Below are positions 5,167-5,323 of a stretch of DNA of 5,323 nt, in pieces. How positions within the stretch are numbered: the first letter of the stretch is position 1; each line of letters starts with the position of its first letter. The notes under the pieces were generated by a model. The model was not told the origin of the DNA. It made no database searches and worked only from the letters and a program-made list of their open reading frames with translations. The stretch is taken from NCBI GenBank assembly GCA_021162125.1, contig JAGGZG010000042.1:1-5323 (forward strand). The letters are read 5' to 3'. The translations under genes and the position numbers were made by a program. The DNA is from Anaerolineae bacterium. Lineage in GTDB: Bacteria; Chloroflexota; Anaerolineae; JACIWR01.

Positions 5167-5323
5167 ATGGAATGGTGTCGCCGAGAAGTGAAATGGATCC
5201 TGATGGGACTATTTATCCTTTTGCTGGGTTGCGGTCAGGTCATCACCTTGCCCACGCCGACCCCGCTACCGGCCACGGCGGACGTCTCCCTGACCACCGC
5301 TACCCCGCGGGCGACTTTCACCC
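5167..5323 (+). CDS. Lipoprotein, N-terminal part only
   Basis: The reading frame starts at ATG 5167 and is still open at the window edge, giving 52 residues. The N-terminus is a type II signal peptide: charged start (CRREVK, 4-9), hydrophobic core (WILMGLFILLL, 10-20) and lipobox LLGC with the lipidated Cys at 22. After GQVIT comes a Pro/Thr/Ala-rich stretch (LPTPTPLPATA, 28-38; TTATPRATFT at the end), a linker typical of exported Chloroflexota lipoproteins. The mature protein should be anchored to the outer face of the cytoplasmic membrane. Its functional domain lies beyond the window, so no function can be given. The Shine-Dalgarno is weak: GAGGA (5150-5154) is 12 nt from the ATG, or GGG (5158-5160) is 6 nt away. 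The gene starts 21 bp after the racemase stop and may be the next member of that operon. Confidence 0.75.
   Translation, partial: MEWCRREVKWILMGLFILLLGCGQVITLPTPTPLPATADVSLTTATPRATFT

Overview
The window looks like chromosomal DNA from a GC-rich bacterium, most likely a member of the Chloroflexota (Anaerolineae-like). That assignment is an inference. It rests on three things: the G/C-rich third codon positions, a lipoprotein whose lipobox is followed at once by a Thr/Pro-rich linker, and the intergenic spacers built from short degenerate tandem units (8-bp RGCRAATC-like and 7-bp RTTRCGT-like). No phage, IS, tRNA, rRNA or CRISPR feature was seen. All supported genes lie on the + strand and are closely spaced.

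Left block (1-1958). The C-terminal end of an unidentified protein (1-111) runs out through an 8-bp tandem repeat. It is followed by a metallo-beta-lactamase-fold protein (133-981) that has lost most of the canonical metal ligands. A membrane-anchored TPR protein (1002-1958) starts 20 bp after it. The last two are probably co-transcribed.

Spacer (1959-2158). This 200-bp gap is the only substantial gene-free stretch. It holds an imperfect hairpin made of inverted 7-bp repeat units, a second short inverted repeat and a weak candidate promoter. It probably separates two transcription units.

Right block (2159-5323). Five genes follow with gaps of 18-39 bp, each with a recognisable Shine-Dalgarno sequence. 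They are an 87-residue protein; a 334-residue Nal1-like trypsin-fold serine peptidase whose first 87 residues align without gaps to that small protein (34/87 identical by hand count); a small cyclophilin-like-fold protein of the TM1367 type; a LarA-family nickel-pincer racemase homologue with all the key active-site residues; and the start of a lipoprotein cut by the window edge. The spacing suggests one operon. No biochemical link between the peptidase, the cyclophilin-like protein and the racemase is established from sequence.

The most interesting points are the free-standing copy of the peptidase's N-terminal domain encoded directly upstream of the peptidase, the metal-site-depleted MBL protein paired with a TPR membrane protein, and the repeat elements, one of which appears to have been absorbed into the tail of a coding sequence.
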